A stretch of DNA of 64,000 bases from Synaphobranchus kaupii (taxonomy: Eukaryota; Chordata; Actinopteri; Anguilliformes; Synaphobranchidae): assembly GCA_029718625.1 (NCBI GenBank), contig CM056380.1:20215923-20279922 (forward strand), read 5' to 3'. The translations under genes were made by a program, and so were the position numbers. Below, one piece after another: positions 50,191 through 62,042 of the stretch. Within the stretch, counting starts at the first letter, position 1. Every line of letters starts with the position of its first letter. The notes under the pieces were generated by a model, which had not been told where the DNA came from, searched no databases, and was given only the letters and a program-made list of their open reading frames with translations.

Positions 50191-51832
50191 AGGGATCATA
50201 TCATCTCGTCAAGGGGTCATATCTCGCCTAGGGGTCATATCATCTTGCCTAGGGGTCATATCTCGCCTAGGGGTCATATAATTTCACGTAGGGGTCATAT
50301 CTCACCTAGGGGTCATATCATTTCGCCTAGGGGTCATATTTCGCCTAGGGGTCATATCTCGCCTAGGGGTCATATTTTGCCTAGGGGTCATATCATATCG
50401 CCTAGGGGTCATATCTCACCTAGGTGTCATATTTCGCCTTGGAGTCATATCTCGCCTAGGGGTCATATCATTTCGCCAAGGGGTCATAATCTCGCCTTGG
50501 GGTCATATCATCTCGCCTAGGGGTCATATCTCACCTAGGGGTCATATCATTTCGCCTAGGGGTCATATTTCTCCTAGGGGTCATATCTCGCCTAGGGGTC
50601 ATATTTTGCCTAGGGGTCATATCATATCGCCTAGGGGTCATATCTCGCCTAGGGGTCATATTTCGCCTAGGGGTCGTATCATCTCGCCTAGGGATCATAT
50701 CTTGCCTAAGGGTCATATCTCGGCTAGGGGTCATATCTCGCCTAGGTGTCATATCTCACCTAGGGGTCATATCCCGCCTAGGGGTCATATCATTTCGCCT
50801 AGGGGTCATATCTCGCCTAGGGGTCATATCTCGCCTAGGGGTCATATTTCGCCTAGGGGTCATATTTCGCCTAGGGGTCATATCATTTCACCTAGGGATC
50901 ATATATCACCTAGCGGTCATATCTCACCTAGGTGTCATATTTCGCCTTGGAGTCATATCTCGCCTAGGGGTCATATCATTTCGCCAAGGGGTCATAATCT
51001 CGCCTTGGGGTCATATCTCACCTAGGGGTCATATCATTTCGCCTAGGGGTCATATTTCACCTAGGGGTCATATCTCGCCTAGGGGTCATATTTCGCCTAG
51101 GGGTCATATCATCTCGCCTAGGGGTCATATCTCACCTAGGGGTCATATCCCGCCTAGGGGTCATATCATTTCGCCTAGGGGTCATATCTCGCCTAGGGAT
51201 CATATCTCGCCTAGGGGTCATATTTCGCCTAGGGGTCATATCATATCGCCTAGGGGTCATATTTCGCCTAGGGGTCATATCATTTCACCTAGGGATCATA
51301 TATCACCTAGCAGTCATATCTCACCTAGGTGTCATATTTCGCCTTGGAGTCATATCTCGCCTAGGGGTCATATCATTTCGCCAAGGGGTCATAATCTCGC
51401 CTTGGGGTCATATCATCTCGCCTAGGGGTCATATCTCACCTAGGGGTCATATCATTTCGCCTAGGGGTCATATTTCGCCTAGGGGTCATATCTCACCTAG
51501 GGGTCATATTTTGCCTAGGGGTCATATCATATCGCCTAGGGGTCATATCTCACCTAGGTGTCATATTTCGCCTTGGAGTCATATCTCGCCTAGGGGTCAT
51601 ATCATTTCGCCAAGGGGTCATAATCTCGCCTTGGGGTCATATCATCTCGCCTAGGGGTCATATCTCACCTAGGGGTCATATCATTTCGCCTAGGGGTCAT
51701 ATTTCGCCTAGGGGTCATAGCTCGCCTAGGGGTCATATTTTGCCTAGGGGTCATATCATATCGCCTAGGGGTCATATCACGCCTTGGGGTCATGTCATCT
51801 CACCTAGGGGTCGCCTAGGGGTCATATCATAT

Positions 51833-51878
51833 CAACCGTTAGCCCTCGCAACCGCGACCATTAGCAACCGTTAGCGAT
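51833..51878 (+). repeat. 46-bp spacer, copy 26
   Basis: 1,688 bp after copy 25. A hybrid left context (CATATCACGCCTTGGGGTC) marks a recombination junction just upstream near 51.78 kb. Confidence 0.95.
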
Positions 51879-53556
51879 AGGGATCATATCATCTCGTCAA
51901 GGGGTCATATCTCGCCTAGGGGTCATATCATCTTGCCTAGGGGTCATATCTCGCCTAGGGGTCATATAATTTCACGTAGGGGTCATATCTCACCTAGGGG
52001 TCATATCATTTCGCCTAGGGGTCATATTTCGCCTAGGGGTCATATCTCGCCTAGGGGTCATATTTTGCCTAGGGGTCATATCATATCGCCTAGGGGTCAT
52101 ATCTCACCTAGGTGTCATATTTCGCCTTGGAGTCATATCTCGCCTAGGGGTCATATCATTTCGCCAAGGGGTCATAATCTCACCTTGGGGTCATATCATC
52201 TCGCCTAGGGGTCATATCTCACCTAGGGGTCATATCATTTCGCCTAGGGGTCATATTTCTCCTAGGGGTCATATCTCGCCTAGGGGTCATATTTTGCCTA
52301 GGGGTCATATCATATCGCCTAGGGGTCATATCTCGCCTAGGGGTCATATTTCGCCTAGGGGTCGTATCATCTCGCCTAGGGATCATATCTTGCCTAAGGG
52401 TCATATCTCGGCTAGGGGTCATATCTCGCCTAGGTGTCATATCTCACCTAGGGGTCATATCCCGCCTAGGGGTCATATCATTTCGCCTAGGGGTCATATC
52501 TCGCCTAGGGGTCATATCTCGCCTAGGGGTCATATTTCGCCTAGGGGTCATATTTCGCCTAGGGGTCATATCATTTCACCTAGGGATCATATATCACCTA
52601 GCGGTCATATCTCACCTAGGTGTCATATTTCGCCTTGGAGTCATATCTCGCCTAGGGGTCATATCATTTCGCCAAGGGGTCATAATCTCGCCTTGGGGTC
52701 ATATCTCACCTAGGGGTCATATCATTTCGCCTAGGGGTCATATTTCACCTAGGGGTCATATCTCGCCTAGGGGTCATATTTCGCCTAGGGGTCATATCAT
52801 CTCGCCTAGGGGTCATATCTCACCTAGGGGTCATATCCCGCCTAGGGGTCATATCATTTCGCCTAGGGGTCATATCTCGCCTAGGGATCATATCTCGCCT
52901 AGTGGTCATATTTCGCATAGGGGTCATATCATATCGCCTAGGGGTCATATTTCGCCTAGGGGTCATATCATTTCACCTAGGGATCATATATCACCTAGCA
53001 GTCATATCTCACCTAGGTGTCATATTTCGCCTTGGAGTCATATCTCGCCTAGGGGTCATATCATTTCGCCAAGGGGTCATAATCTCGCCTTGGGGTCATA
53101 TCATCTCGCCTAGGGGTCATATCTCACCTAGGGGTCATATCATTTCGCCTAGGGGTCATATTTCGCCTAGGGGTCATATCTCGCCTAGGGGTCATATTTT
53201 GCCTAGGGGTCATATCATATCGCCTAGGGGTCATATCTCACCTAGGTGTCATATTTCGCCTTGGAGTCATATCTCGCCTAGGGGTCATATCATTTCGCCA
53301 AGGGGTCATAATCTCGCCTTGGGGTCATATCATCTCGCCTAGGGGTCATATCTCACCTAGGGGTCATATCATTTCGCCTAGGGGTCATATTTCGCCTAGG
53401 GGTCATAGCTCGCCTAGGGGTCATATTTTGCCTAGGGGTCATATCATATCGCCTAGGGGTCATATCACGCCTAGGGGTCATATCTCGGCTAGGGGTCATA
53501 TCTCGCCTTGGGGTCATATCATCTCACCTAGGGGTCGCCTAGGGGTCATATCATAT

Positions 53557-53612
53557 CAACCGTTAGCCCTCGCAACCGCGACCATTAGCGACCATTAGCA
53601 ACCGTTAGCGAT
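53557..53612 (+). repeat. Expanded spacer, copy 27 (56 bp)
   Basis: The 10-bp word ACCATTAGCG is duplicated at 53,581-53,600, lengthening the spacer from 46 to 56 bp. It is the only length variant among the 33 copies. Confidence 0.95.
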
Positions 53613-54009
53613 AGGGATCATATCATCTCGCCAAGGGGTCATATCTCACCTAGGGGTCATATCCCGCCTAGGGGTCATATCATTTCGCCTAGGGGTCATA
53701 TCTCGCCTAGGGGTCATATCTCAACTAGTGGTCATATTTCACCTAGGGGTCATATCTCGCCTAGGAGTCATATCTCGGTTAGGGGTCATATCTCGCCTAG
53801 GGGTCATATCTCGCCTCGGGATCATATCTCGCCTAGAGGTCATATCTCGCCTCGGGGTCATATCTCGCCTCGGGGTTCTATCTCGCCTAGAGGTCATATC
53901 TGGCCTAGGGGTCATCTCGCTTAGGGGATATATCATCTCGCCTAGGGGTCATATCTCGCCTTGGGGTCATATCATCTCACCTAGGGGTCGCCTAGGGGTC
54001 ATATCATAT

Positions 54010-54055
54010 CAACCGTTAGCCCTCGCAACCGCGACCATTAGCAACCGTTAGCGAT
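54010..54055 (+). repeat. 46-bp spacer, copy 28 (second of a pair)
   Basis: 453 bp after copy 27, that is 443 plus the 10-bp expansion. Confidence 0.95.
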
Positions 54056-54602
54056 AGGGATCATATCATCTCGCCAAGGGGTCATATCTCGCCTAGGGGT
54101 CATATCATCTCGCCTAGGGGTCATATCTCACCTAGGGGTCATATCATTTCGCCTAGGGGTCATATTTCGCCTAGGGGTCATAGCTCGCCTAGGGGTCATA
54201 TTTTGCCTAGGGGTCATATCATATCGCCTAGGGGTCATATCTCGCCTAGGGGTCATATTTCGCCTAGGGGTCGTATCATCTCGCCTAGGGATCATATCTT
54301 GCCTAGGGGTCATATCTCGGCTAGGGGTCATATCTCGCCTAGGTGTCATATCTCACCTAGGGGTCATATTTCGCCTTGGAGTCATATCTCGCCTAGGGGT
54401 CATATCTTGCCTTGGGGTCATATCATCTGGCCTAGGGGTCATATCATCTCGCCTAGGAATCATATCTTGCCTAGGGGTCATATCTCGCCTAGGTGTCATA
54501 TCTCACCTAGGGGTCATATTTCGCCTTGGAGTCATATCTTGCCTCGGGGTCATATCTTGCCTTGGGGTCATATCATCTGGGTCATATCTCGGCTAGGGGT
54601 CA

Positions 54603-54972
54603 CGACGGAAAATAAAACATTAGAATTTCCATGCTGTCTCCACATCAGGGATTAGCTCAATCCTAGACCAATCAAAATTTAAAAAATCTCAGAAAAAACT
54701 CTGTGTTCAACGCTTGTGAATCAGGCGTGGTTTTGTCTTAGGGACCTTAGTATTTCTTATCACAACAACTGCAGAGTGATTACTGAGGTTCTTACAAAAA
54801 ACACCAGTAGCAGAAAATTTGTGGGGAGAATTAATCAGGATAAAATCAATGAGTGTTGACTTATCCGGACATTTAGGCCGGGTAGTCGAAGTAATCAGTT
54901 GGGTCAGATTCATGGAGTCACAGCATGATTTAAAATAATCAGACACTGGATTTAGAGTACACAGAGTATATA
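54603..54972 (-). mobile_element. Non-LTR retrotransposon remnant, copy 17 (type B)
   Basis: 370 bp, with the frame at 54,946-54,707 and the SNH motif. It has a private C-to-A change near its left edge (GGAAAATAAAAC). It lies 7,130 bp from copy 15, marking the second copy of the 7.1-kb super-repeat. Confidence 0.86.
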
Positions 54973-55744
54973 CATATCTCGCCTAGGTGTCATATTCGCC
55001 TAGAGGTAATATTTCGCCTAGAGGTCATATTTCGCCTAGAGGTCATATTTCGCCTAGGGGTCATATTTCGCCTAGGCGTCATATCGTCTAGCCTAGGGGT
55101 CATATTTCACCTAGGGGTCATATCATCTCGCCTAGGGGTCATATCATCTCGCCTAGGGGTCATATCGTCTAGCCTAGGGGTCATATTTCACCTAGGGGTC
55201 ATATCATCTCGCCTAGGGGTCATATCATCTCGCCTAGGGGTCATATCATCTCGCCTAGGGATCATATCTGGCCTAGGGGTCATATCTCGGCTAGGGATCA
55301 TATCTCGCCTAGGTGTCATATCTCACCTAGGGGTCATATTTCGCCTTGGAGTCATATCTCGCCTAGGGGTCATATCTCACCTAGGGGTCATATCTCGCCT
55401 AGGGGTCATATCTCGCCTCGGGATCATATCTCGCCTAGGGATCATATCATTTCGCCTAGGGGTCATATCTCGCCTAGGGGTCATATCTCAACTAGTGGTC
55501 ATATTTCACGTAGGGGTCATATCTCGCCTAGGAGTCATATCTCGGTTAGGGGTCATATCTCGCCTAGGGGTCATATCTCGCCTCGGGATCATATCTCGCC
55601 TAGGGGTCATATCTCGCCTAGGGGTCATATCTCGCCTCGGGGTAATATCTCGCCTCGGGGTTCTATCTCGCCTAGAGGTCATATCTGGCCTAGGGGTCAT
55701 CTCGCTTAGGGGATATATCATCTCGCCTAGGGGTCATATCATAT

Positions 55745-55790
55745 CAACCGTTAGCCCTCGCAACCGCGACCATTAGCAACCGTTAGCGAT
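55745..55790 (+). repeat. 46-bp spacer, copy 29
   Basis: Third left context: GATATATCATCTCGCC, then one unit, then the spacer. The block with the truncated unit is deleted (50 bp less than the equivalent in copy 30). Confidence 0.95.
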
Positions 55791-57422
55791 AGGGATCATA
55801 TCATCTCGTCAAGGGGTCATATCTCGCCTAGGGGTCATATCATCTTGCCTAGGGGTCATATCTCGCCTAGGGGTCATATAATTTCACGTAGGGGTCATAT
55901 CTCGCCTAGGGGTCATATCTCGCCTAGGGGTCATATTTCACCTTGGAGTCATATTTCGCCTAGGGGTCATATCATTTCGCCTAGGGATCATATATCACCT
56001 AGCGGTCATATCATCTCACCTAGGGGTCATATCTCACCTAGGGGTCATATCCCCCCTAGGGGTCATATCATTTCGCCTAGGGGTCATATCTCGCCTAGGG
56101 ATCATATCTCGCCTAGGGGTCATATTTCGCCTAGGGGTCATATCATATCGCCTAGGGGTCATATTTCGCCTAGGGGTCATATCATTTCACCTAGGGATCA
56201 TATATCACCTAGCAGTCATATCTCACCTAGGTGTCATATTTCGCCTTGGAGTCATATCTCGCCTAGGGGTCATATCATTTCGCCAAGGGGTCATAATCTC
56301 GCCTTGGGGTCATATCTCACCTTGGGGTCATATCATTTCGCCTAGGGGTCATATTTCACCTAGGGGTCATATCTCGCCTAGGGGTCATATTTCGCCTAGG
56401 GGTCATATCATCTCGCCTAGGGGTCATATCTCACCTAGGGGTCATATCCCGCCTAGGGGTCATATCATTTCGCCTAGGGGTCATATCTCGCCTAGGGATC
56501 ATATCTCGCCTAGGGGTCATATTTCGCCTAGGGGTCATATCATATCGCCTAGGGGTCATATTTCGCCTAGGGGTCATATCATTTCACCTAGGGATCATAT
56601 ATCACCTAGCAGTCATATCTCACCTAGGTGTCATATTTCGCCTTGGAGTCATATCTCGCCTAGGGGTCATATCATTTCGCCAAGGGGTCATAATCTCGCC
56701 TTGGGGTCATATCATCTCGCCTAGGGGTCATATCTCACCTAGGGGTCATATCATCTCGCCTAGGGGTCATATCATCTCGCCTAGGGGTCATATCGTCTAG
56801 CCTAGGGGTCATATTTCACCTAGGGGTCATATCATCTCGCCTAGGGGTCATATCATCTCGCCTAGGGGTCATATCATCTCGCCTAGGGATCATATCTGGC
56901 CTAGGGGTCATATCTCGGCTAGGGATCATATCTCGCCTAGGTGTCATATCTCACCTAGGGGTCATATTTCGCCTTGGAGTCATATCTCGCCTAGGGGTCA
57001 TATCTCACCTAGGGGTCATATCTCGCCTAGGGGTCATATCTCGCCTCGGGATCATATCTCGCCTAGGGATCATATCATTTCGCCTAGGGGTCATATCTCG
57101 CCTAGGGGTCATATCTCAACTAGTGGTCATATTTCACCTAGGGGTCATATCTCGCCTAGGAGTCATATCTCGGTTAGGGGTCATATCTCGCCTAGGGGTC
57201 ATATCTCGCCTCGGGATCATATCTCGCCTAGGGGTCATATCTCGCCTAGGGGTCATATCTCGCCTCGGGGTAATATCTCGCCTCGGGGTTCTATCTCGCC
57301 TAGAGGTCATATCTGGCCTAGGGGTCATCTCGCTTAGGGGATATATCATCTCGCCTAGGGGTCATATCTCGCCTTGGGGTCATGTCATCTCACCTAGGGG
57401 TCGCCTAGGGGTCATATCATAT

Positions 57423-57468
57423 CAACCGTTAGCCCTCGCAACCGCGACCATTAGCAACCGTTAGCGAT
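57423..57468 (+). repeat. 46-bp spacer, copy 30
   Basis: 1,678 bp after copy 29. CATGTC left flank. Its higher-order repeat carries no retrotransposon fragment. Confidence 0.95.
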
Positions 57469-58861
57469 AGGGATCATATCATCTCGTCAAGGGGTCATAT
57501 CTCGCCTAGGGGTCATATCATCTTGCCTAGGGGTCATATCTCGCCTAGGGGTCATATAATTTCACGTAGGGGTCATATCTCGCCTAGGGGTCATATCTCG
57601 CCTAGGGGTCATATTTCACCTTGGAGTCATATTTCGCCTAGGGGTCATATCATTTCGCCTAGGGATCATATATCACCTAGCGGTCATATCATCTCACCTA
57701 GGGGTCATATCTCACCTAGGGGTCATATCCCCCCTAGGGGTCATATCATTTCGCCTAGGGGTCATATCTCGCCTAGGGATCATATCTCGCCTAGGGGTCA
57801 TATTTCGCCTAGGGGTCATATCATATCGCCTAGGGGTCATATTTCGCCTAGGGGTCATATCATTTCACCTAGGGATCATATATCACCTAGCAGTCATATC
57901 TCACCTAGGTGTCATATTTCGCCTTGGAGTCATATCTCGCCTAGGGGTCATATCATTTCGCCAAGGGGTCATAATCTCGCCTTGGGGTCATATCTCACCT
58001 TGGGGTCATATCATTTCGCCTAGGGGTCATATTTCACCTAGGGGTCATATCTCGCCTAGGGGTCATATTTCGCCTAGGGGTCATATCATCTCGCCTAGGG
58101 GTCATATCTCACCTAGGGGTCATATCCCGCCTAGGGGTCATATCATTTCGCCTAGGGGTCATATCTCGCCTAGGGATCATATCTCGCCTAGGGGTCATAT
58201 TTCGCCTAGGGGTCATATCATATCGCCTAGGGGTCATATTTCGCCTAGGGGTCATATCATTTCACCTAGGGATCATATATCACCTAGCAGTCATATCTCA
58301 CCTAGGTGTCATATTTCGCCTTGGAGTCATATCTCGCCTAGGGGTCATATCATTTCGCCAAGGGGTCATAATCTCGCCTTGGGGTCATATCATCTCGCCT
58401 AGGGGTCATATCTCACCTAGGGGTCATATCATTTCGCCTAGGGGTCATATTTCGCCTAGGGGTCATATCTCGCCTAGGGGTCATATTTTGCCTAGGGGTC
58501 ATATCATATCGCCTAGGGGTCATATCTCACCTAGGTGTCATATTTCGCCTTGGAGTCATATCTCGCCTAGGGGTCATATCATTTCGCCAAGGGGTCATAA
58601 TCTCGCCTTGGGGTCATATCATCTCGCCTAGGGGTCATATCTCACCTAGGGGTCATATCATTTCGCCTAGGGGTCATATTTCTCCTAGGGGTCATATCTC
58701 GCCTAGGGGTCATATTTTGCCTAGGGGTCATATCATATCGCCTAGGGGTCATATCTCGCCTAGGGGTCATATTTCGCCTAGGGGTCGTATCATCTCGCCT
58801 AGGGATCATATCTTGCCTAGGGGTCATATCTCGGCTAGGGGTCATATCTCGCCTAGGTGTC

Positions 58862-60105
58862 ATATCTCACCTAGGGGTCATATCCCGCCTAGGGGTCATA
58901 TCATTTCGCCTAGGGGTCATATCTCGCCTAGGGGTCATATCTCGCCTAGGGGTCATATTTCGCCTAGGGGTCATATTTCGCCTAGGGGTCATATCATTTC
59001 ACCTAGGGATCATATATCACCTAGCGGTCATATCTCACCTAGGTGTCATATTTCGCCTTGGAGTCATATCTCGCCTAGGGGTCATATCATTTCGCCAAGG
59101 GGTCATAATCTCGCCTTGGGGTCATATCTCACCTAGGGGTCATATCATTTCGCCTAGGGGTCATATTTCACCTAGGGGTCATATCTCGCCTAGGGGTCAT
59201 ATTTCGCCTAGGGGTCATATAATCTCGCCTAGGGGTCATATCTCGCCTAGGGGTCATATCATTTCGCCTAGGGGTCATATCTCGCCTAGGGATCATATCT
59301 CGCCTAGGGGTCATATTTCGCCTAGGGGTCATATCATATCGCCTAGGGGTCATATCTCGCCTAGGGGTCATATCATTTCACCTAGGGATCATATATCACC
59401 TAGCAGTCATATCTCACCTAGGTGTCATATTTCGCCTAGGGGTCATATCATTTCACCTAGGGATCATATATCACCTAGCAGTCATATCTCACCTAGGGGT
59501 CATATCCCGCCTAGGGGTCATATCATTTCGCCTAGGGGTCATATCTCGCCTAGGGGTCATATCTCGCCTAGGGGTCATATTTCGCCTAGGGGTCATATTT
59601 CGCCTAGGGGTCATATCATTTCACCTAGGGATCATATATCACCTAGCGGTCATATCTCACCTAGGTGTCATATTTCGCCTTGGAGTCATATCTCGCCTAG
59701 GGGTCATATCATTTCGCCAAGGGGTCATAATCTCGCCTTGGGGTCATATCTCACCTAGGGGTCATATCATTTCGCCTAGGGGTCATATTTCACCTAGGGG
59801 TCATATCTCGCCTAGGGGTCATATTTCGCCTAGGGGTCATATAATCTCGCCTAGGGGTCATATCTCGCCTAGGGGTCATATCATTTCGCCTAGGGGTCAT
59901 ATCTCGCCTAGGGATCATATCTCGCCTAGGGGTCATATTTCGCCTAGGGGTCATATCATATCGCCTAGGGGTCATATCTCGCCTAGGGGTCATATCATTT
60001 CACCTAGGGATCATATATCACCTAGCAGTCATATCTCACCTAGGTGTCATATTTCGCCTAGGGGTCATATCATTTCACCTAGGGATCATATATCACCTAG
60101 CAGTC
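58862..60105. repeat. 622-bp tandem duplication
   Basis: ATATCTCACCTAGGGGTCAT occurs at 58,862 and 59,484. A distinctive CATATAATCTCGCC unit lies in both halves (about 59,217 and 59,839). The right ends both reach GGATCATATATCACCTAGC, at 59,461 and 60,083. It looks like a single unequal-exchange event. Confidence 0.9.
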
Positions 60106-60636
60106 ATATCTCACCTAGGTGTCATATTTCGCCTTGGAGTCATATCTCGCCTAGGGGTCATATCATTTCGCCAAGGGGTCATATTTCGCCTAGGGGTCAT
60201 ATCTCGCCTAGGGGTCATATTTTGCCTAGGGGTCATATCATATCGCCTAGGGGTCATATCTCACCTAGGTGTCATATTTCGCCTTGGAGTCATATCTCGC
60301 CTAGGGGTCATATCATTTCGCCAAGGGGTCATAATCTCGCCTTGGGGTCATATCATCTCGCCTAGGGGTCATATCTCACCTAGGGGTCATATCATTTCGC
60401 CTAGGGGTCATATTTCGCCTAGGGGTCATAGCTCGCCTAGGGGTCATATTTTGCCTAGGGGTCATATCATATCGCCTAGGGGTCATATCTCGCCTAGGGG
60501 TCATATTTCGCCTAGGGGTCATATCATCTCGCCTAGGGATCATATCTTGCCTAGGGGTCATATCTCGGCTAGGGGTCATATCTCGCCTTGGGGTCATATC
60601 ATCTCACCTAGGGGTCGCCTAGGGGTCATATCATAT

Positions 60637-60682
60637 CAACCGTTACCCCTCGCAACCGCGACCATTAGCAACCGTTAGCGAT
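60637..60682 (+). repeat. 46-bp spacer, copy 31 (first of a pair)
   Basis: Private G-to-C change (CCGTTACCCCTCGC). Exactly 14,200 bp after copy 22. Confidence 0.95.
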
Positions 60683-61079
60683 AGGGATCATATCATCTCG
60701 CCAAGGTGTCATATCTCACCTAGGGGTCATATCCCGCCTAGGGGTCATATCATTTCGCCTAGGGGTCATATCTCGCCTAGGGGTCATATCTCAACTAGTG
60801 GTCATATTTCACCTAGGGGTCATATCTCGCCTAGGAGTCATATCTCGGTTAGGGGTCATATCTCGCCTAGGGGTCATATCTCGCCTCGGGATCATATCTC
60901 GCCTAGAGGTCATATCTCGCCTCGGGGTCATATCTCGCCTCGGGGTTCTATCTCGCCTAGAGGTCATATCTGGCCTAGGGGTCATCTCGCTTAGGGGATA
61001 TATCATCTCGCCTAGGGGTCATATCTCGCCTTGGGGTCATATCATCTCACCTAGGGGTCGCCTAGGGGTCATATCATAT

Positions 61080-61125
61080 CAACCGTTAGCCCTCGCAACC
61101 GCGACCATTAGCAACCGTTAGCGAT
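61080..61125 (+). repeat. 46-bp spacer, copy 32 (second of a pair)
   Basis: 443 bp after copy 31 and 14,200 bp after copy 23. Confidence 0.95.
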
Positions 61126-61672
61126 AGGGATCATATCATCTCGCCAAGGGGTCATATCTCGCCTAGGGGTCATATCATCTCGCCTAGGGGTCATATCTCA
61201 CCTAGGGGTCATATCATTTCGCCTAGGGGTCATATTTCGCCTAGGGGTCATAGCTCGCCTAGGGGTCATATTTTGCCTAGGGGTCATATCATATCGCCTA
61301 GGGGTCATATCTCGCCTAGGGGTCATATTTCGCCTAGGGGTCGTATCATCTCGCCTAGGGATCATATCTTGCCTAGGGGTCATATCTCGGCAAGGGGTCA
61401 TATCTCGCCTAGGTGTCATATCTCACCTAGGGGTCATATTTCGCCTTGGAGTCATATCTCGCCTAGGGGTCATATCTTGCCTTGGGGTCATATCATCTGG
61501 CCTAGGGGTCATACCATCTCGCCTAGGAATCATATCTTGCCTAGGGGTCATATCTCGCCTCGGTGTCATATCTCACCTAGGGGTCATATTTCGCCTTGGA
61601 GTCATATCTCGCCTCGGGGTCATATCTTGCCTTGGGGTCATATCATCTGGGTCATATCTCGGCTAGGGGTCA

Positions 61673-62042
61673 CGACGGAAACTAAAACATTAGAATTTCC
61701 ATGCTGTCTCCACATCAGGGATTAGCTCAATCCTAGACCAATCAAAATTTAAAAAATCTCAGAAAAAACTCTGTGTTCAACGCTTGTGAATCAGGCGTGG
61801 TTTTGTCTTAGGGACCTTAGTATTTCTTATCACAACAACTGCAGAATGATCACTGAGGTTCTTACAAAAAACACCAGTAGCAGAAAATTTGTGGGGAGAA
61901 TTAATCAGGATAAAATCAATGAGTGTTGACTTATCCGGACATTTAGGCCGGGTAGTCGAAGTAATCAGTTGGGTCAGATTCATGGAGTCACAGCATGATT
62001 TAAAATAATCAGACACTGGATTTAGAGTACACAGAGTATATA
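61673..62042 (-). mobile_element. Non-LTR retrotransposon remnant, copy 18 (type B)
   Basis: 370 bp, with the frame at 62,016-61,777. SDH is retained. A private change is GCAGAATGATC. It lies exactly 14,200 bp from copy 15 and 7,070 bp from copy 17. Confidence 0.86.

Larger units (their letters stand above)
47516..50520. repeat. Tandem duplication of about 1.5 kb with retrotransposon copies 15 and 16
   Basis: The offset is 1,516 bp within the retrotransposon fragment and 1,480 bp from the spacer onward. The 36-bp difference is whole satellite units lost near 49.72 kb. It shares the rare CTAGGGTTCATC and CATGTC variants in both halves. Confidence 0.9.
50145..53500. repeat. 1,688-bp tandem duplication (two copies)
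   Basis: Spacers 50,145 and 51,833, and block starts 50,245/51,933, 50,531/52,219 and 50,606/52,294, all keep a 1,688-bp offset. Both copies carry the rare GCCTAAGGGTC unit. The exact right edge was not resolved. Confidence 0.87.
49359..54602. repeat. Satellite segment between retrotransposon copies 16 and 17
   Basis: Contains spacers 25-28, a 1,688-bp tandem duplication (spacers 25 to 26) and the only expanded spacer. A CACCTAGTGG unit at about 49,857 replaces the usual CAACTAGTGG. Confidence 0.93.
53230..55980. repeat. 7.1-kb super-repeat, conserved core, copy 2
   Basis: Offset from copy 1 is 7,120 bp at the first spacer, 7,130 at the second spacer and at the retrotransposon fragment (after the 10-bp spacer expansion), and 7,080 at spacer 29 (after a 50-bp deletion). 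Edges approximate. Confidence 0.86.
55745..58380. repeat. 1,678-bp tandem duplication, second copy without retrotransposon fragment
   Basis: The spacers at 55,745 and 57,423 and the blocks at 55,845 and 57,523 keep a 1,678-bp offset. Both have the rare CTCACCTTGGGGTC unit. The junction near 56,750 joins pre-fragment to post-fragment satellite. Confidence 0.87.
54973..61672. repeat. Satellite segment between retrotransposon copies 17 and 18
   Basis: Contains spacers 29-32. The repeat at about 56.7 kb has lost its fragment together with both satellite flanks. A 622-bp tandem duplication fills 58.86-60.1 kb. Confidence 0.93.
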
